This document shows, one piece after another, positions 36,817 through 45,231 of a DNA stretch of 64,000 bases; position 1 is the stretch's first letter; the number at the start of each line of letters is the position of its first letter. Source of the DNA: Candidatus Aquiluna sp. UB-MaderosW2red (GTDB lineage: Bacteria; Actinomycetota; Actinomycetes; Actinomycetales; Microbacteriaceae). The stretch lies in NCBI RefSeq assembly GCF_900100865.1, contig NZ_LT627734.1:372001-436000 (forward strand), written 5' to 3'. The position numbers and the translations under genes were made by a program. The notes beneath the pieces were generated by a model. The model was not told where the DNA came from. It saw only the letters and a program-made list of their open reading frames with translations, and ran no database searches.

Positions 36817-37047
36817 ATGAGATTTACGCCCAGGATATTGGGTCTTATTGTGAGTCAGGCGCGCAAAGAATCTGGTCTCACCCAACAGCAGTTGGCACAG
36901 CGCCTGCAAGTTTCAAGAAAATGGTTGAGTTCAGTTGAAAACGGCAAAGAAGATGTGAATCTGAGACTGGCTCATAATGTCCTGTCAGAGCTTGGATACT
37001 CCCTCAGGCTCGAGAAACAAGTCGCCATGGATAAAAAAGATGAATAA
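36817..37047 (+). CDS. orphan HipB-type antitoxin
   Basis: A 76-residue near-copy of the HipB protein at 31.6 kb (MRFTPRILGLIVSQARKESG, then WLSSVENGKEDVNLRLAHNV), with AGGGGG before ATG 36817. The C-terminal tail is shorter (VAMDKKDE). The toxin gene that should follow survives only as a short fragment, so this is an orphan. Because its DNA-binding helices are almost unchanged and its operator is the more perfect one, it could repress both hip promoters or protect against HipA. Confidence 0.85.
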   Translation: MRFTPRILGLIVSQARKESGLTQQQLAQRLQVSRKWLSSVENGKEDVNLRLAHNVLSELGYSLRLEKQVAMDKKDE

Positions 37048-37110
37048 AAATCGTGAGTAAAAAAAGCCACTTTCCAAGAAGCCCAACTGTCAAATCAGAA
37101 GCCAAACCAG

Positions 37111-37197
37111 ATGAAAACCGAACTTAACATCAAGCTTGGTGGCATAGCTTGCGGCGCTCATAGTCCTTTAAGCCTTGCAGGTGCCTTAGGTCTTTAG
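37111..37197 (+). pseudogene. hipA N-terminal remnant
   Basis: MKTELNIKLGGIACG matches the start of the intact HipA (MNAELNIKLNGISCG); the frame then runs into the Abi_2 remnant and stops at 37197. Toxin function is lost. Confidence 0.85.
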
Positions 37198-37576
37198 GCA
37201 ATAATGCCTGACGTGAGGGAGGGTTCTGGGGATAGTGGAAGTTCCAGAGCCTTGACTGATGCGCCACATGATTCCTGAGGTTATTTAGGGATTGAACAAC
37301 ACCTTTCATGAATCTCGCCCCACCTCCAAACTCATTTGCGACTGCTGTTGCAACGGGTTCATCCAGACCCGCAAACAGCCTGGAGATGTTGCCAAAGTCC
37401 AGCAACTCCACCGCTGCCCAAATTGGAAACTTGCCATCTTCAAACGTGTCGTGCTTGACCACAATATCGTTCTCTCTGTGCCTTCTCAGGGAGCCCCTGT
37501 AACCAATTAGCCATTTTTCATGGGCAGATCCAACCGAGTCTTTCTGGGCAGTTTTGAAATTTGGTGATAAACCAAT
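37130..37576 (-). pseudogene. Abi_2 (AbiD/AbiF-type) C-terminal remnant
   Basis: An open stretch with HEKWLIGYRGS, then KFPIWAAVELLDFGNISRLF and LNNLRNHVAHQSRLWN. P-x-W-A-x-E-x-x-x-F-G and L-R-N-x-x-x-H-x-x-R-L-W are the hallmarks of Abi_2 abortive-infection proteins. The N-terminal half is missing, with a stop upstream, and the C-terminus has been replaced by sequence from the hipA remnant on the other strand. Two relics thus overlap head to head. The next ~290 bp (37577-37869) show nothing convincing. Confidence 0.7.
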
Positions 37577-37869
37577 TCAGTCGACAAATTGGCGTTTAGT
37601 GTGACATTTCGCCATTTAGTATGTGTGTGGCGGTTCTCTTTTTGCGACAAATCGAAAAATAGGAGAGTAGCGCACTGCGACAAAACCGCCTTTAGCGTTA
37701 TAAAGAAACGTATAAGAACCAGGCGCATTGGCTCGACAAGGCTGACTCACTATTTAGAGAAGAGTGCGAACCGAGCGAAGGCACCTCAGCGTTGAGTTCA
37801 CCTCTAACAAAGCTCATAAACTCCCAAATGCACTAGTTGTTCTCAACTTCTAGAAACCCACGGGCCATC

Positions 37870-38132
37870 TCACTCAAATCGTATGCCCGAGTCCGGTTCG
37901 GCATCGCGAATCGGGCCAGGGGCCAGAAGGCCACCAAAAGGTGCAGTGAATTTATTGGTCAACGGCAGAGTTGGCCCGTAAAGGCTCATGGCGTCAGGTC
38001 GTTGCAGGTACTTATTGCCATAGCGAAAGCTCAGCGAGTTGCCACTTTGGCGAAGCACCCCGGCAGGAATTGGTTCGGTCTTAAGGGAAGCCATACCCAG
38101 ACGTAGATGAGATCAGAAGTCAAAGTTGCCAT
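37870..38132 (-). pseudogene. frameshifted, truncated HipA-type toxin
   Basis: Starts MATLTSDLIYVWVWLP within the end of the Xre gene (20-bp overlap), then shifts frame near 38090 and continues LKTEPIPAGVLRQSGNSLSF and YLQRPDAMSLYGPTLPL before stopping at 37870. This is the N-terminal domain of the HipA branch beginning V-W-V-W-L-P. The kinase core is missing. Confidence 0.75.
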
Positions 38133-38460
38133 CGTCATCCTTTTTTCGAGGGTGGTCGACACGTTTCGGCAGCAGGGCAATCTTCTCTTCACCGCGAAGG
38201 CGCAGGGCAGCAAACTCGTTGGGGTCTTCTATAGAGAACAGCGGGAATCCGACGGCCAGCGCGACAGTGAATACATTGCCAACAGCTGTCGCAGGGGCAC
38301 CAGCTTCGATGGCGGATACCGTGCGCGACGAGACACCGGCGCGGGCGGCAAGCTCTGCGATGGTCATCTTCTTCCCCATGCGCGCCAAGCGAACCTCGCT
38401 GCCGAGCACAGCAAGTGCATTCTCTGCTACTGCGGACATTCCAACTCGTGTGCGTCCCAC
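38113..38460 (-). CDS. Xre-family antitoxin of the decayed HipA pair
   Basis: A 115-residue helix-turn-helix protein (GSEVRLARMGKKMTIAELAA, then RAGVSSRTVSAIEAG). GTG at 38460 has GGAG six bases upstream; a shorter start at the internal ATG 38439 is possible. The following hipA-type frame overlaps it by 20 bp but is broken, so this is a third hip locus with antitoxin only. Its GC content is visibly higher than that of the left half of the window, consistent with separate acquisition. The AT-rich ATAAT/ATTAT symmetry just upstream may be its operator. Confidence 0.75.
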   Translation of the reverse strand: MGRTRVGMSAVAENALAVLGSEVRLARMGKKMTIAELAARAGVSSRTVSAIEAGAPATAVGNVFTVALAVGFPLFSIEDPNEFAALRLRGEEKIALLPKRVDHPRKKDDDGNFDF

Positions 38461-38793
38461 GTTCTACTCCATACTTTTAATATAATTAGTGATTATGTGC
38501 GAAGTATTGCAAGATACACCCGCAAACTCTATGAGCGGCAGGTCACCAGCCAGCCATTTCGCCTGGAAGCCGGAGAGCAGCGCGACCGCGACCGACTATC
38601 TAGAAGGCCAAGCCCAGTTCGAGATGCCTCAGATTCTTTGAGTGTGAGGATTAGGTTGGTGCCTCATAAGGCGCTGCTAAGAGCCGATTTCCAGCTCGAG
38701 ACGGATGCCTGCAGAGGATCGGCATGCTCGACAGTGCTCGCCCAGCAGCCGAGACAGCCGCAGAGTGAGGTAGCACCGTGGTAGTATTTTGGT
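38461..38793. other. 333-bp gap, GC-rich, no supported gene
   Basis: Contains the promoter region of the minus-strand Xre gene and a 36-codon frame from ATG 38532 (MSGRSPASHFAWKPESSATA) that I cannot support as a gene; it may be a relic. Confidence 0.4.
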
Positions 38794-39024
38794 ATGAAGA
38801 TAAGCATTAGTCTCCCCGAAGAGGATGTGGCTATCCTCGATGAATTCGCGCGCACTGCCGGCCTTGCCTCAAGGTCTGCCGCTGTGCACCATGCCGTGCG
38901 CATGCTGCGCCTTCCCGAACTGGAGAAGGATTACCAAGCGGCCTGGACTCAGTGGGAGGCATCAGGTGACCAAGCGGCGTGGAGTGTGACCGTGGCTGAC
39001 GGGATCGCCGATGCTGCGCGGTGA
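38794..39024 (+). CDS. ribbon-helix-helix antitoxin of a MazF-type pair
   Basis: A 76-residue protein opening MKISISLPEEDVAILDEFAR, a ribbon-helix-helix DNA-binding fold, followed by an acidic, Trp-rich tail (ELEKDYQAAWTQWEASGDQA) of the type that wraps MazF-family toxins. It overlaps the toxin start by 14 bp. It should bind its promoter and mask the toxin. Lies in the GC-rich segment. Confidence 0.88.
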   Translation: MKISISLPEEDVAILDEFARTAGLASRSAAVHHAVRMLRLPELEKDYQAAWTQWEASGDQAAWSVTVADGIADAAR

Positions 39025-39358
39025 GATCCGGCTTGTGGATCTGGATCCAGTGCGCGGAAGCGAGGCCAACAAACGACGTCCGGCAGTGATTGTCAGCAAC
39101 GATCGCGCGAACTCTATCGCGGCGCGGCTTGGCCGCGGAGTGATCACCGTAGTACCGGTCACCAGCAACACCGACCAGATCTTCCCTTTTCAGGTTCTGT
39201 TGCCCCAAGCTGCCACCGGGTTACCCAGGGACTCTAAGGCCCAGGCCGAGCAGGTCCGCTCGATCCCCATCGAGCGACTCGGCGCGATCCTCGGGCGGGC
39301 TCCTGCGGAGGTCATGTCACAGCTTGATGACGCATTGCGTCTTCACCTGCAGTTGTAG
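39011..39358 (+). CDS. MazF/PemK-type endoribonuclease toxin
   Basis: A 115-residue toxin with the family start LRGEIRLVDLDPVRGSEANK and RRPAVIVSNDRAN, the sheet carrying the catalytic Arg, then VITVVPVTSN and the AEQVRSIPIERLG block. These are the conserved elements of the CcdB/MazF fold. It cleaves RNA at short sequence motifs; the recognition sequence cannot be predicted. Complete in length and coupled to its antitoxin, so likely functional. Confidence 0.9.
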   Translation: MLRGEIRLVDLDPVRGSEANKRRPAVIVSNDRANSIAARLGRGVITVVPVTSNTDQIFPFQVLLPQAATGLPRDSKAQAEQVRSIPIERLGAILGRAPAEVMSQLDDALRLHLQL

Positions 39359-39688
39359 CTCCACGAAAGTGAGCTTTTTATCTCGATAGTAGAGCGAGTG
39401 CGCTCTAGGCGCAGAGAACTAGGGCTTTTCATGGCGGAGGTAACCAGAGCAAGCGACAGTTGCCGAGTCACTCTGTAGACAGTGGAGGAAGGGGCCTCTG
39501 TCAGCGCAGGGTAGCTTGCCAGCGGCTTCCTGCCTTGTTGCCGCACTACCGGGATTGGTTCTCGAATAGTAGCTGGCTTCTGAAGGTGGAGCCATAAAGG
39601 CGACCAGGAGAGTTCCGATAGCAGACCCCGTTTCGAATGGTTTTTCTTAGAGTTTTGCTGCCAGATACCACTTCAGTTGTAATTGCTC
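39359..39688. other. 330-bp gap without supported gene
   Basis: No frame with family features on either strand; the promoter of the MerR-peroxiredoxin gene begins at its right end. Confidence 0.4.
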
Positions 39689-39720
39689 TTGACTCATCCC
39701 CACAGGGCCAGGTTTAGTCT
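39689..39720 (+). promoter_or_regulatory. MerR-type promoter with long spacer
   Basis: TTGACT (39689-39694) and TAGTCT (39715-39720) are 20 bp apart, the overlong spacing that MerR activators correct by twisting DNA. It lies 24 bp before the MerR-fusion start, implying autoregulation. Confidence 0.5.
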
Positions 39721-39743
39721 TGAGTTATCGATGGGAGTGAGTC

Positions 39744-40721
39744 ATGTGGGCGAGTGAAGCTGCCAAGTCAGCCGGGGTGTCGGTAAAGGCATTGCGCTAC
39801 TACGAAGGGTTCGGTTTGGTGCAGCCGCGACGCCACCCGAACGGGTACCGGTTTTTCAGCCCGGAGGATGTGCGACTGGCTTCTGAGATCCGAATGTTGA
39901 TGTCGTTGGGCTTGACTGCGCAGCAAACCCGCCCGTTCGTGGAGTGCTTGCGCGCCGGTCACGGGCACAGTGATGACTGCCCAGAGTCTCTAGCCACCTA
40001 CCAAGGCAAGCTAGACGAATTAGACCGCTTGCTAGTCGAGCTCACCGGTGACCGCGAGCGGCTGCTCAACGCGATCCAGACCGCCGCGGTCCGCGGCTTC
40101 CATCACTCAACCTCGAAGGAGACCTCTAACATGTTGCCCTCTGCTGACCCTCTACCCGATAATCTCCCGGCACCGCATGACGATGGCGCAGCCCGACACC
40201 TGCCGGGACTGCGTGTGCCGGCAGTGACGTTCCCGACCACTGAGGGTCGCGATATCACACTGGACAAGGTAAGCGATGGCCGATGGGTACTATTTGTGTA
40301 CCCGCTGACCGGGGACCCCGCCGTGGATATGCCACGTGGCTGGGATCAGATACCGGGTGCGCGAGGATGCAGTCAGGAAGCATGCGGCTTCCGCGACAAC
40401 TTCGCCAAGCTACGTGAGTCTGGCGCCGAACAGGTCTTGGCACTTTCTAGCGATGATGCCCGATACCAGCAGGACTTGGTGGCACGGTTGCAGCTGCCGT
40501 ACCCGATGCTGTCTGATCCACAGTTGCGCCTGGCTGAGGCACTGGACCTGCCGACCTTTCAGGCGAACAACTCGAGGTTTTACAAGCGCCTGACCCTCGT
40601 TCTCACAGGCACCATCATTGAGCACGTCTTCTACCCCGTCTTCCCGCCCGATACCCACGCCGACGAAGTGTTGGACTGGCTGCGGACTAACCCCCCGTCA
40701 TCGCCTCAGGTGGGTAAATGA
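39744..40721 (+). CDS. MerR-peroxiredoxin fusion
   Basis: A 325-residue two-domain protein. Residues 1-70 are a MerR winged helix (SVKALRYYEGFGLVQPRRHP, then GYRFFSPEDVRLAS), followed by the coiled-coil dimerisation helix to about 120. Residues 150-320 are an AhpC/TSA-type thioredoxin-fold domain (LPGLRVPAVTFPTTEGRDIT) with paired cysteines C209 and C214 in GARGCSQEACGF, the expected place for a peroxidatic cysteine. A redox sensor in which peroxide oxidation of the Prx domain changes MerR activity is the natural reading; direct evidence is lacking. GGGAGTGA precedes the ATG. It lies in the GC-rich transferred segment. Confidence 0.85.
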   Translation: MWASEAAKSAGVSVKALRYYEGFGLVQPRRHPNGYRFFSPEDVRLASEIRMLMSLGLTAQQTRPFVECLRAGHGHSDDCPESLATYQGKLDELDRLLVELTGDRERLLNAIQTAAVRGFHHSTSKETSNMLPSADPLPDNLPAPHDDGAARHLPGLRVPAVTFPTTEGRDITLDKVSDGRWVLFVYPLTGDPAVDMPRGWDQIPGARGCSQEACGFRDNFAKLRESGAEQVLALSSDDARYQQDLVARLQLPYPMLSDPQLRLAEALDLPTFQANNSRFYKRLTLVLTGTIIEHVFYPVFPPDTHADEVLDWLRTNPPSSPQVGK

Positions 40722-40807
40722 ATGAGGTGCGACAACGTTTCCTCGAGGCGGTCAGCGCCATCGACGAAACCTGGCTACACGAGCCTGATTCATCACAACA
40801 CCCATGA
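40718..40807 (+). CDS. truncated 29-residue ORF coupled to the MerR fusion
   Basis: MNEVRQRFLEAVSAIDETWL then HEPDSSQHP, starting in a 4-bp ATGA overlap with the preceding stop. The tight coupling suggests the beginning of a real downstream gene whose remainder was lost; base composition changes at its end. Product unknown. Confidence 0.4.
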   Translation: MNEVRQRFLEAVSAIDETWLHEPDSSQHP

Positions 40808-40851
40808 AATCGAGATTCACCTTCGGAAGCAGCAAGAGTCTAGTCGGGCCA

Positions 40852-41057
40852 TGAAAATCGGCGAGGCGTGGTCGGAGATTTTGCTTGACTTCGTGAACTC
40901 GGAAAATAGCTTCATGAGTGGGCTAACCTTCGTAATGCGCAAAATAAAAGATGAAGGTTGGGATTACCCGTTGCATCTATACGCTGCCAAAGCCAATGAG
41001 TTCGCTGTCCTGGCCGAACCAGACATTGAGGCTCCCAATTCGGGTCGGTCGCGCTAA
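40852..41057 (+). CDS. small hypothetical protein upstream of Abi gene
   Basis: A 68-residue acidic protein (MKIGEAWSEILLDFVNSENS, then FVMRKIKDEGWDYPLHLYAA). No signal peptide or membrane segment; not recognised. Starts in a TGA/ATG overlap with a tiny upstream frame and ends 33 bp before the Abi_2-type gene, so it may be its operon partner. The ribosome binding site is weak. Confidence 0.45.
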
Positions 41058-41090
41058 ACGCTTTTTGATTCGAGACAGAAAGGTTCGACT

Positions 41091-42095
41091 TTGAAGCCAC
41101 GCACTTTAGACGATGAGATTGCCGGGCTTAGGGCCCGAAAAATGGTCGTTAATAAGGAAGATGAGGGGCTTCTCAAGGGTTGGATGAGGAACTTGGGGCC
41201 CTTGCGGTTAGGTTACTTCTTCCGACCATTTCAGCAGGAGCCCTTAGATTCAGCTGGTGAATTCCGCGGAGAGACCGACTTTCGGGAGATATATACAATT
41301 ATCGAGCAGGAAAAAGCTCTCAGATTGCTGGTTTTAGCGGGCTGCCTGCATGTAGAGCTTCGATTGGAATATGAGTTGTCCGAGGCGTACCGAGCGGGAA
41401 ACCGCACAAAAAGATTCCTGGAGAGTGAATTTTATGGGAACGGCAGGGAACGCTCCACTCGTGCCTTGGTAGAAAGTAAAGACCTTGATTATTGGCGCAA
41501 CGACGACGACTTTAAGGGGCTACTGCCCTACAGTTTTGGCCAAAAATTGGCCCTACTAACCGCAACCGCATTTAGTACTTCAGTTTCAGGTGCACGGAAA
41601 GCTGGCCTGAGCTTCAGTAGCAAATTGGGCCGGCCAATGGTTGATCAGCGAGGACCAGTTAGCCAGACTATTGCCATGCTTGCAGCCGACTTGCACTACG
41701 TGGCCGCTTTACGCAATGAGGTTTGCCACAATAAGGTTCTTTGGGAAAACAAGTGGGAAAAGGCTGCGCCCATGAAAAAGCTCAAAAGTCTTAGCTACAT
41801 ACATGAAGTTTCGAGCTCTATGGGTGCGATCAATAATCTCATCAAGGTATTAGATCAAATGGACCAAGACACGTACACCGATTTGGCTGGTGAGATCATT
41901 AGCCCTATTCGAGACATTATTGGCGACACCGGGCTGTTTGTGGCTGGTCTAGAAAATGGGGCCACGGAGTATCTAATAGCATCAGAGGCAAAGGAAAACA
42001 TTGCAAGTGTCGAGCTTGTAAGACATGACTCGTTTACAGAGCTGCCGAGTAATTTGGAAAGCATGCAGTCTTTTGAGGACGATCGTCAACAATGA
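41091..42095 (+). CDS. Abi_2-type (AbiD/AbiF) abortive-infection protein
   Basis: A 334-residue protein. EKALRLLVLAGCLHVELRLE (about 77-96) matches the helical D/E-x-x-L-R-x-x-x-L-x-x-x-x-x-x-E-x-x-L-R signature of Abi_2 proteins, and LRNEVCHNKVLW (about 204-215) matches the L-R-N-x-x-x-H-x-x-x-L-W motif shared with HEPN-type RNases. It should act as a growth-halting RNase on phage infection; that is inference from the family. TTG is the only suitable start before residue 18, with AAAGG upstream. A 20-residue-spaced companion ORF precedes it and a strong terminator follows. Confidence 0.65.
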   Translation: MKPRTLDDEIAGLRARKMVVNKEDEGLLKGWMRNLGPLRLGYFFRPFQQEPLDSAGEFRGETDFREIYTIIEQEKALRLLVLAGCLHVELRLEYELSEAYRAGNRTKRFLESEFYGNGRERSTRALVESKDLDYWRNDDDFKGLLPYSFGQKLALLTATAFSTSVSGARKAGLSFSSKLGRPMVDQRGPVSQTIAMLAADLHYVAALRNEVCHNKVLWENKWEKAAPMKKLKSLSYIHEVSSSMGAINNLIKVLDQMDQDTYTDLAGEIISPIRDIIGDTGLFVAGLENGATEYLIASEAKENIASVELVRHDSFTELPSNLESMQSFEDDRQQ

Positions 42096-42129
42096 GAAAA
42101 GCTGAGTAGTAGAGCAGAGGTGAGCAAAT

Positions 42130-42160
42130 AAAAAAAGCCCCTGCTAACAGGGGCTTTTTT
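42130..42160 (+). terminator. intrinsic terminator after the Abi gene
   Basis: AAAAAAGCCCCTG, CTAA, CAGGGGCTTTTTT: 7-bp GC stem extended by A/T pairs with T6. It is symmetric, so it could act in both directions. Confidence 0.92.
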
Positions 42161-42537
42161 GAAATCACCCTAAAGGGCTTTTAGACTCACCAATTAAGGC
42201 TTTCAAGGAACCACTTCGGTTAGCCGATTGATTCCCGGGGGGTCGTCATTTCCTCTGGTTAATCTCTATACTACGACACATTTCACAAACTGCAAGGACA
42301 GGTTTCGCAATCTGCAACTTGTCGTCACATATTGCACCAGGTCGTTTCTAAGTTGTTGTAAACATTCACCCATTCAACCACTCAGCTCTTTGAGCGGAGA
42401 TCGCCGGTGTCCGCAAACGACCGTATTTGCGACACCACATCCGCCCTTTGGCGAGGCGTTGATTTACAAGGGAAGCAAAAGCGAGATACCTGTGTGAGAA
42501 ATCTATGAATAGCCACCACCGTATTTGATACTCTCGG
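42161..42537. other. 377-bp gap without supported gene
   Basis: No coding signal recognised. It separates the Abi operon from the LysE relic and may contain decayed sequence. Confidence 0.4.
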
Positions 42538-42930
42538 CTAGATAGATTGGAGCAATTTAGATGAACGTTGGTTTCGGGCGCGTGAGCCCAGGGTGATGTA
42601 GACCGCTGCGACAACCATCATCACAGTGCATAACACCGCTCCCAGAACGACATACAGCCCCGCACTGGCCCCAGGGTTGATCACTGCTGGCAGCAATGCG
42701 ACGTAAAAGACTATGGCCTGAGGGTTGCTCAGCCCAAACGCAAAACCTGTCACTGCCGCACGCATTGGCCTGACTTTCGGCGATGCACCGGTGGCCGTCG
42801 TCGTAACTGACGATCGCCGACGCCACATCTTCACACCCAACCAGACTAGATAAGTCGCCCCTGCGATCTTCAGCACAACGAACATGGGACCCAATGCTGC
42901 CGCGGCTGGAGTTGAGTAGTTGGATGCCAT
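42538..42930 (-). pseudogene. LysE/RhtB exporter fragment
   Basis: LKIAGATYLVWLGVKMWRRR, then TGFAFGLSNPQAIVFYVALL, are the middle of LysE-family amino-acid exporters (the G-A-x-Y-L-x-W-L-G and N-P-K/Q-x-x-x-F motifs). About 60 N-terminal residues with the first helices are absent and the C-terminal helix is cut, so the protein is unlikely to work. Confidence 0.75.
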
Positions 42931-43036
42931 TACTAGGTCCTTTTCCAATCATGAACTTGGAAATTTAGTTCTGAATTGAAAATCCTGTTTTTGTTTATCC
43001 ACAGCTGCTCGTGTTTCGCTAAGGAGCTCTTAGGGG

Positions 43037-43390
43037 TTAATCCGAATTTATAAGACCGAGGCTCTGAAGTCTCACTATTTTGGCTCTTGTTTCGAAGTCA
43101 TTAATTTGAGCGATGAATTGCCTTTTACTTAGACCGTAGGACATTTGCAGATTTTGAGAGCTAGCCCTCACCCGGTCGAAGTCAATATTTTCAAAGCCAA
43201 ATTCGTTGATTACTTGGCCCACACCACCAAGGTCAAAACCTTCGCGCATTATGTCCAGAACGGTGCGGGTCTGTGTTGTGACCGGTATGCCTTCAATAAT
43301 TGTGACGTCTTCGGTTTCAAGCGTGATTGTCACTGTTTTGACGCCCTCAGTTTCACGCTTGATCCGGCTCGCTGAATAAAAGTGTAGGGA
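43037..43390 (-). pseudogene. AbiEi-type antitoxin/regulator C-terminal remnant
   Basis: The open stretch reads HFYSASRIKRETEGVKTVTI, then IIEGIPVTTQTRTVLDIMRE and a Q-V-I-N-E-F segment. G-I-P-V-T-T-x-x-R-T-x-x-D is the diagnostic motif of AbiEi-like antitoxin C-terminal domains. The winged-helix N-terminus is missing and a stop lies upstream. No AbiEii toxin follows. Confidence 0.65.
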
Positions 43391-43597
43391 ATTTCGTCAA
43401 AATCTCCGACCCCCCAAGCCCAACAGGCGGTTCTGGACCCAACAACAACTTCCGTGTCAATGGCTTCTAGCCTCTGGAAAAGCCAGGATGCTCGGCTTGA
43501 AGCTGAGCCACTGAGCCCTGAGGGGAGTTAGCCAAGAATCCGGAACTGAGCCATCAAGATATACGCCTTGCCGGATTCCTGTCCTTGCCGGTGCTGG

Positions 43598-43900
43598 ATC
43601 AATCTAGGCAATAACTTTCAACAAAGTTGTGCCAGCGAGCTGGAGTTGTTGAACCAGATCTGGGCACTGCAGACACTGCTGACCAACCACTTCGGGCCGC
43701 AGCAGAAACTCGTCTCCAAGACCCGTAACGGCGACAAGATGACGAAAACCTACGACACCCCGAAGACGCCATTCCAGCGCGTCCTCGACGATTCGGGAAT
43801 GGTACACAAACCTGCCAAAGCCAGGCTCATTCGCAAGAACGAACCGTTGAATTCCGCCGCAATCCAGCAACAGATCCAAGCGCTCACCGCGCAGGTATAG
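43598..43900 (+). pseudogene. transposase/integrase C-terminal fragment
   Basis: LLNQIWALQTLLTNHFGPQQ, then TKTYDTPKTPFQRVLDDSGM and LNSAAIQQQIQALTAQV. N-x-F-x-P-x-x-K-x-x-x-K and Y-D-T-P-x-T-P are the tail of the integrase-core transposases common in actinobacteria. The catalytic core is missing. Confidence 0.7.
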
Positions 43901-44363
43901 ACGCTGACGTCCGGCAAGAAAGGATTGGAAGCCAAACCATCCTTATGCGATCTTTCACATGATTCCTCGGGGACAGGCTGCAGTTTGAAAACACGAGGGG
44001 TTGCCAGTGAGCAATTTTTCGTGGATCCGGCACTGAGAGAATGAAATAGCTAACTAGTTCCCAGGAAAGCTCTTTGCCATGTCTCCAGTCTTGAAGGTTG
44101 CAATACCCTGAGATGCTTGAAGTAAGTTACGTCAGGAGAAGCATCACCAGATGTCGGTCGCTCTTGCACAAAAATGACACCGGACAAGTCGCGTATTAGC
44201 TGCTACTACTGAGAGCTATGATCCCTTGGCAAGCCAAGAAGATGAAGATGCCGAGTGTGAGGCGCATCGAGAATAATTGCCCAGGGTTTAAGCACAAAGT
44301 CAATGACTGGTTGAAGGTTTCTAAAGCACCATCTCAGGGTGACAAAAGTTTGCGTGCTTATGA
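43901..44363. other. 463-bp gap with decayed mobile DNA
   Basis: No intact gene on either strand. It lies between the transposase tail and the first HTH cassette. Confidence 0.4.
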
Positions 44364-44510
44364 CATCAGTTCGTTGTAGCCAAGAAAAATGATTCATCCC
44401 TGCTGAAGCAAACAAAATCGGTTGCTCTTTCGATTGATGGATTGCACTTTGAGATGAACTCACTTGGTGCGGCACTTGCCAACTTATTCCAAACATTGCA
44501 TAACTACTAA
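44364..44510 (+). pseudogene. C-terminal fragment of an unrecognised protein
   Basis: A 48-codon open stretch without a start, ending SVALSIDGLHFEMNSLGAAL then ANLFQTLHNY and TAA eight bases before the HTH gene. The last 15 codons recur before the second HTH gene, so it was probably the gene that preceded this HTH family ancestrally. Family not recognised. Confidence 0.45.
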
Positions 44511-44522
44511 AACGCTTATGGA
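44466..44522 (+). repeat. 57-bp leader repeat before the first HTH gene
   Basis: Almost identical to 45699-45755, ending at the same codon of both HTH genes; it includes TTATTCCAAACATTGCATAA and the ribosome-binding region. It probably carries the promoter. Confidence 0.85.
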
Positions 44523-44895
44523 CGCACGGGTTCGGGCGGAATCCGACCACCGCACGCCAGAGCCTGAACGGCGTATTCCTGCTTTGGCTATGCAATTACG
44601 CTCTGATGAGGTCGATCGACTTGTTGCCAGGTATAACGAGACGAAGAACACGCGACTGGTTGCCAGAGAATTTCGCATGTCCCGTACGACCGTTCGTGAG
44701 CATCTTCGCAAACGCGGTATTCGTGTGCGCTCTGCAAAGCCGATGACCGAAGCGCAGAAGAAGTTAGCTAAGCAGATGTATGAAGCTGGCGAACCAAGCA
44801 CGGCTATTGGCGAGAAGCTTGGGTTTTGTCATCACACGATTTTGAGAACGTTACGGAACCAGACCTTAACGAAGGTTGTTTCACTCTCTCCATAG
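44518..44895 (+). CDS. resolvase-type HTH protein 1
   Basis: A 125-residue protein: MDARVRAESDHRTPEPERRI, then AMQLRSDEVDRLVARYNETK, a Hin/resolvase-like helix-turn-helix with S-R-T-T-V-R-E-H-L-R-K-R-G, and a second similar helix-turn-helix unit near 90-115 (GEKLGFCHHTILRTL). No serine recombinase catalytic domain is present. I start at ATG 44518, where similarity with its paralog at 45751 begins under a shared leader. It converges, 9 bp apart, on a small minus-strand membrane-type gene. Probably a regulator or DNA-bridging protein for the cassette; function unproven. Confidence 0.7.
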   Translation: MDARVRAESDHRTPEPERRIPALAMQLRSDEVDRLVARYNETKNTRLVAREFRMSRTTVREHLRKRGIRVRSAKPMTEAQKKLAKQMYEAGEPSTAIGEKLGFCHHTILRTLRNQTLTKVVSLSP

Positions 44896-44904
44896 TTTAT
44901 TGAG

Positions 44905-45141
44905 TTATGCGCTAGGCGGGCGAAGAAAGCTACCAAGAATTGCACCCAGCGTGCTGCCCGCGATTGCAGCGAAGGTTGGGTTCTCAGTCAGAGCTTTTAG
45001 ATGCTCCAAAATGGACTTCTTGTCATCACCCTCGGGCAGCGTTGCTTCAGCCTGGCTCAGCCTTGCCACGAGGATTTCACGTACTTCGATTTGATTTGCA
45101 GGACTGTTGTCACCGAAACTAACTGGTCCATGAAAGGTCAT
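44905..45141 (-). CDS. small protein with C-terminal membrane segment
   Basis: A 78-residue protein. MTFHGPVSFGDNSPANQIEV is an opening seen in small proteins encoded beside bacterial NTPase or effector genes; the C-terminus TFAAIAGSTLGAILGSFL is hydrophobic enough for one membrane helix, preceded by an acidic amphipathic region. It could be a membrane-acting effector of the cassette. Not recognised as a named family; the second frame at 45.2-45.5 kb is its likely operon partner. Confidence 0.5.
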   Translation of the reverse strand: MTFHGPVSFGDNSPANQIEVREILVARLSQAEATLPEGDDKKSILEHLKALTENPTFAAIAGSTLGAILGSFLRPPSA

Positions 45142-45231
45142 GTTCGTGCCTGAGAACTTGTCTGAAAGTGATGCCTTGGTGCTCTCTTCGACTGCCGGGG
45201 ATACTCCTTCTTGTGGTCGAGGTTTGCGACC

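Noticed and set aside
38031-38213. Independent 60-residue minus-strand gene
   Set aside because: It is the first frame of the decayed hipA-type gene, extended upstream within the Xre gene.
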